Origin: Morganella morganii H1r
GTDB lineage: Bacteria > Pseudomonadota > Gammaproteobacteria > Enterobacterales > Enterobacteriaceae
Assembly: GCF_000633515.1 (NCBI RefSeq)
Contig: NZ_AYMP01000017.1
Span: forward strand, 22,388-86,387
Reading direction: 5' to 3'
Length of the DNA stretch: 64,000 nucleotides
Translations under genes and position numbers: made by a program
The notes under the pieces: model-generated
What the model was told of the DNA's origin: nothing
Seen by the model: the letters and a program-made list of their open reading frames with translations, nothing else
Database searches by the model: none
Shown here: positions 61,666 to 64,000 of the stretch, piece by piece
Numbering within the stretch: position 1 is the stretch's first letter
Layout: each line of letters starts with the position of its first letter

Positions 61666-62373
61666 ATGTTTCAGACCAACCGAAAATATGACCGCATGGC
61701 TGTGCGACTCTCTGCATTGATTGCCCGCTTAATGGCAGGAGAAAGCCTTGTGCTCTCATGTTTAGCCCAAGAATTCAATGTTTCTGAACGCACGTTACAA
61801 CGGGATTTACGTGAACGCTTGGCTTATCTAGGTGTAGAAGGTCGGCAAGGTTGCTATCGCTTGCCCATCAATACGCTAAAAGCATACCGAGACAAAGATA
61901 TTCTTACCTTTGTGAAACAGATTGGAATGACTCGATTGTTTCCGGGGCTAGACAGCCGCTTACTGGGATTACTGTTAACCCAACAACCCCATGCACCCTG
62001 TTTGATTTGGCACCACGCCCATAAGATTTCGGCTTTACATGCCGACCATTTCTATCAATTGGTGTATGCCATTACCAGTAAGCAATCTATTAGCTTACTT
62101 ACACCTGAGCGTCGTTTTAATCCACTACAACCCTATCAACTGATTTACCGTGAAGGCCAGTGGTATTTACTGGCTGAATATCATCAGAAAGTGCATGTTT
62201 TGCTGTTGGAGGATATCCAACAAGTTCAGCTGCTCAATACCTCCTTCACACCGAAACATACAGTGATGCAATTGTCACAACAAAACAGTTTTATCGCAGC
62301 CTTACCGCATTTTCGATTGATATCACAAGTACTTACCTCTCTTCCATCACACAAAGAAAGGAGCCGACCATGA
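61666..62373 (+). CDS. WYL-domain transcriptional regulator
   Basis: A 235-residue regulator. The N-terminal helix-turn-helix (RLSALIARLMAGESLVLSCL, then EFNVSERTLQRDLRERLAYL) is of the DeoR/WYL kind. The WYL-type domain follows (NPLQPYQLIYREGQWYLLAE). WYL proteins often regulate defence or mobile-element genes in response to nucleic acid ligands. In CP4-57 a regulator of this kind (YfjR) follows YfjQ, as here. The stop overlaps the next start (ATGA). Confidence 0.85.
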   Translation: MFQTNRKYDRMAVRLSALIARLMAGESLVLSCLAQEFNVSERTLQRDLRERLAYLGVEGRQGCYRLPINTLKAYRDKDILTFVKQIGMTRLFPGLDSRLLGLLLTQQPHAPCLIWHHAHKISALHADHFYQLVYAITSKQSISLLTPERRFNPLQPYQLIYREGQWYLLAEYHQKVHVLLLEDIQQVQLLNTSFTPKHTVMQLSQQNSFIAALPHFRLISQVLTSLPSHKERSRP

Positions 62374-62546
62374 CGTTATTAACCCCACCAGCATCACATC
62401 CTACACATTGCCCCCACTGTTCTTCTGAGCAAGACATCATTGCATGGGGTACGGGCTGGATGTGCCGCGATTGCGGCCACGAATGGGCCATGCCTATTCA
62501 AAATAACCACCATACCGTGAATTCATCATCACATAAGGAAGCTTAA
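62370..62546 (+). CDS. Small zinc-ribbon protein
   Basis: A 58-residue protein too short for usual gene calling. The two CxxC pairs, HCPHCSSEQD and MCRDCGHEWA, form a zinc ribbon. A histidine- and serine-rich tail follows. Its ATG overlaps the stop codon of the WYL regulator (ATGA), with AAGGAG upstream, so it is translated together with that gene. It may be a partner of the regulator; function unknown. Confidence 0.75.
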   Translation: MTLLTPPASHPTHCPHCSSEQDIIAWGTGWMCRDCGHEWAMPIQNNHHTVNSSSHKEA

Positions 62547-62550
62547 AAAT

Positions 62551-63012
62551 ATGAACACCGTTTCACACTTACAACTGGGTTTAGAGAGAATAGCTATCGT
62601 TATCAGTATCTTGTTATGTCTTTGGATCACAGGGGTATTGCTAACACATTTCCAGCTTATCGCCCTCATCATGAACCCATATGGGATCACATTGATGTAC
62701 TTCGCTTTATATCTCTTGGCTTTGGTTATCCCACAACTCTTGGCGCAATTAGGCTTGTGGATTTTAAGTGCCTTTAAGGGGATTGATTATAGAATCCATT
62801 TCAACCCCAAATTAATTGCCATTATCTCGTCCATCATTATCGGATTAGCCTTCTCTAGCCTACTGATTATCATGTCATCCGGTTGGCTATACGGTTTTAC
62901 TGAAAATATAGCCACCACGATATTGCTGGTTGATTTGCTTATCGCCAGTGGTATTGCCTTTTATCTTCATCGACGAATTCGTCACTGGGTTTCAATGCGA
63001 TTAAACCGCTAG
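62551..63012 (+). CDS. Membrane protein of unknown function
   Basis: A 153-residue protein with four strong membrane helices (IAIVISILLCLWITGVLLTH, YFALYLLALVIPQLLAQLGL, LIAIISSIIIGLAFSSLLII, IATTILLVDLLIASGIAFYL) and a basic C-terminus. No family was recognised. It starts 4 bases after the zinc-ribbon gene, with AAGGAAG upstream of the ATG, and so belongs to the same operon as the WYL regulator. Confidence 0.75.
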   Translation: MNTVSHLQLGLERIAIVISILLCLWITGVLLTHFQLIALIMNPYGITLMYFALYLLALVIPQLLAQLGLWILSAFKGIDYRIHFNPKLIAIISSIIIGLAFSSLLIIMSSGWLYGFTENIATTILLVDLLIASGIAFYLHRRIRHWVSMRLNR

Positions 63013-63167
63013 CCATAACATTAACCATGATCAGCAATTTTTGTTGTGAATGCCTTATTCACCAGATAACCACCGAATACGCCATATCAGGGAAAACCAA
63101 GCACACATTAGACGGTGTTCATCAAGCGTCAATCTGACGTTTCTATTTATGTTGATAGGAATTTATA

Positions 63168-63662
63168 ATGAAAAGATATGTAGTTGTAACTGTAACTGTA
63201 TTGGCCTCACTGTGGTTGATGACATCACCCGCCTCTGCCACCAGCCACCCCCCTAAAAATACCATTTGGGAATATAAAGGCGATGGCGGTAAAACCTTAT
63301 GGCAAGTGTGTGGAAACCAAAACAGTACCTGTAGGATTGTGGGCTCAACCAAGCATTATGTTGCTGTACTGAATCATAAATCCGCGTCAGGTTGCGCATT
63401 TGGTGATTTTTATATCGTGGCAAGAACTGACGGAAACTGGCAACAACGCGATACGGGCACTTGTAGCCCTAACGCTTATGTCCAAAAAGGAACCTTTAAT
63501 AATGGCCAGTACTCTTCGGTCGATATTGGTGTTGGTGGGACGATTGTAGCCCGTTACCCCATTGGATATTGGAGTATGCAAAAAGAGTTCTCAGGCAAGA
63601 ACCGACCGCGCTGGAAAGAAAAAGACCGTACTAAAGGTGGATTGCAAACCAACCAACAATAA
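63168..63662 (+). CDS. Secreted protein of unknown function
   Basis: A 164-residue protein with signal peptide MKRYVVVTVTVLASLWLMTS to about ASA. The mature part has four cysteines (QVCGNQ, STCRIV, SGCAFG, GTCSPN), likely two disulphides, and a glycine-rich core with a basic C-terminal tail. No family was recognised. It is followed by a 10-base stem hairpin and another secreted protein gene, suggesting a small island module facing the periplasm or exterior. Confidence 0.7.
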   Translation: MKRYVVVTVTVLASLWLMTSPASATSHPPKNTIWEYKGDGGKTLWQVCGNQNSTCRIVGSTKHYVAVLNHKSASGCAFGDFYIVARTDGNWQQRDTGTCSPNAYVQKGTFNNGQYSSVDIGVGGTIVARYPIGYWSMQKEFSGKNRPRWKEKDRTKGGLQTNQQ

Positions 63663-63670
63663 ATAACATT

Positions 63671-63697
63671 CTCGCTACCGTCACTTGCGGTAGCGAG
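63671..63697 (+). terminator. Hairpin between two secreted-protein genes
   Basis: A 10-base perfect stem (CTCGCTACCG / CGGTAGCGAG) with a 7-base loop, 8 bases after the stop codon. No T-run follows, so termination may be incomplete. Confidence 0.45.
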
Positions 63698-63726
63698 GAC
63701 GATATAAGATAACAAAAGGTAATGTA

Positions 63727-63987
63727 ATGAATAAGATAAAAAGCCTATTTGCGATAGGGCTATTGGCAGTTAGTGCATTTAGTTTGGCTGAAGAGCAACA
63801 TCGTTATGCGAGCATCACACATACCAGCTCAAACTTTATTAACCAAGGCTACTGTGGTTATTCATTTACCCTCGATAATGGCGGTAACCATATGGTTCTA
63901 GACCATGCGGAGTTTGGTGCACTTGAACTAACGCTGCGAATGAAAGATGGACAAGGAAAAGTATTAGGGGATACGGTACTGGGGTAA
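63727..63987 (+). CDS. IrmA-like secreted protein, possibly shortened
   Basis: An 86-residue protein with signal peptide MNKIKSLFAIGLLAVSAFSL to about AEE. The mature part (RYASITHTSSNFINQGYCGY, then SFTLDNGG) resembles the start of IrmA-family proteins of CP4-like islands, small secreted proteins of which one E. coli member mimics a cytokine receptor. Family members are longer as I recall them, and here the frame closes at TAA after ACTGGGG, 13 bases before the window end. It may be truncated by a frameshift at the G-run, or be a natural short form; the missing downstream sequence prevents a decision. Confidence 0.55.
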   Translation: MNKIKSLFAIGLLAVSAFSLAEEQHRYASITHTSSNFINQGYCGYSFTLDNGGNHMVLDHAEFGALELTLRMKDGQGKVLGDTVLG

Positions 63988-64000
63988 TCCCCCCATTTTT

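Noticed and set aside
1..64000. CRISPR arrays and tRNA genes
   Set aside because: No regularly spaced repeat series was noticed, and the only tRNA-like structure recognised is the end of tmRNA.

Overview
The window looks like a chromosome segment from an Enterobacterales member of the Morganellaceae, most likely Morganella or a close relative. The backbone genes (ratA, rnfH, smpB, ssrA, ycdX, yjiM/yjiL, yeaR-yoaG type) are enterobacterial. The GC content is near 50 percent. There are two chaperone-usher fimbrial operons and an MrpJ-type regulator with an SQQQ-SRYERG motif, a family known best from Proteus. This assignment is an inference from protein resemblance, because no database search was possible.

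Layout. 1-4.4 kb: the N-terminal part of a methyl-accepting chemotaxis protein (cut by the window edge), a YqgA-like DUF554 membrane protein, a nucleoside-recognition (Gate) membrane protein, and a nitrate/NO-type yeaR operon whose second gene carries a duplicated YoaG domain. 4.5-10.6 kb: chaperone-usher operon 1 on the minus strand (major subunit, chaperone, usher, adhesin, minor subunit) headed by the MrpJ-type regulator. Upstream lies a 1.1 kb AT-rich control region with two GATC-containing inverted repeats. 11.7-23.2 kb: regulators, transporters and small enzymes (Rob-like AraC, a second chemotaxis receptor behind a FliA promoter, a MerR/SDR pair, two LysR/transporter divergent pairs, FosA). 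Among them sits an AT-rich gene for a Ulp1/SseL-like cysteine protease. 23.4-29.3 kb: an anaerobic redox cluster of YjiM, YjiL, a DUF3343 protein and pyruvate:flavodoxin oxidoreductase. 29.3-37.6 kb: small housekeeping and hypothetical genes, ycdX, and a creatininase/NCS1 permease pair. 38.3-43.2 kb: chaperone-usher operon 2 on the plus strand. 43.3-45.2 kb: rnfH-ratA, smpB and the tmRNA gene ssrA.

From 45.2 kb to the end is a genomic island integrated at the 3' end of ssrA, with a tyrosine integrase as first gene. Its backbone follows E. coli CP4-57: integrase, AlpA, a YfjI-like DUF3987 protein, a YfjJ/Gp2-like protein, a YfjP/YeeP-like GTPase, a KlcA/ArdB antirestriction protein, a YfjQ-like DUF932 protein, a WYL regulator and an IrmA-like secreted protein. 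The DUF932 gene is split by a complete 2405-base group II intron carrying a reverse transcriptase/maturase with an HNH domain, and removal of the intron restores the frame exactly. The cargo includes three consecutive plus-strand genes with probable anti-phage roles (DUF4062, Abi-alpha/DUF4393, Abi_C). It also includes a very AT-rich 663-residue orphan protein with a five-cysteine cluster, a four-helix membrane protein and a possible uracil-DNA-glycosylase-fold protein. The far end of the island lies outside the window.

The best candidates for something undescribed are the defence-like cargo with its 663-residue orphan, and the SseL/ElaD-like protease, which would act on ubiquitin-type modifiers if delivered into a host cell.
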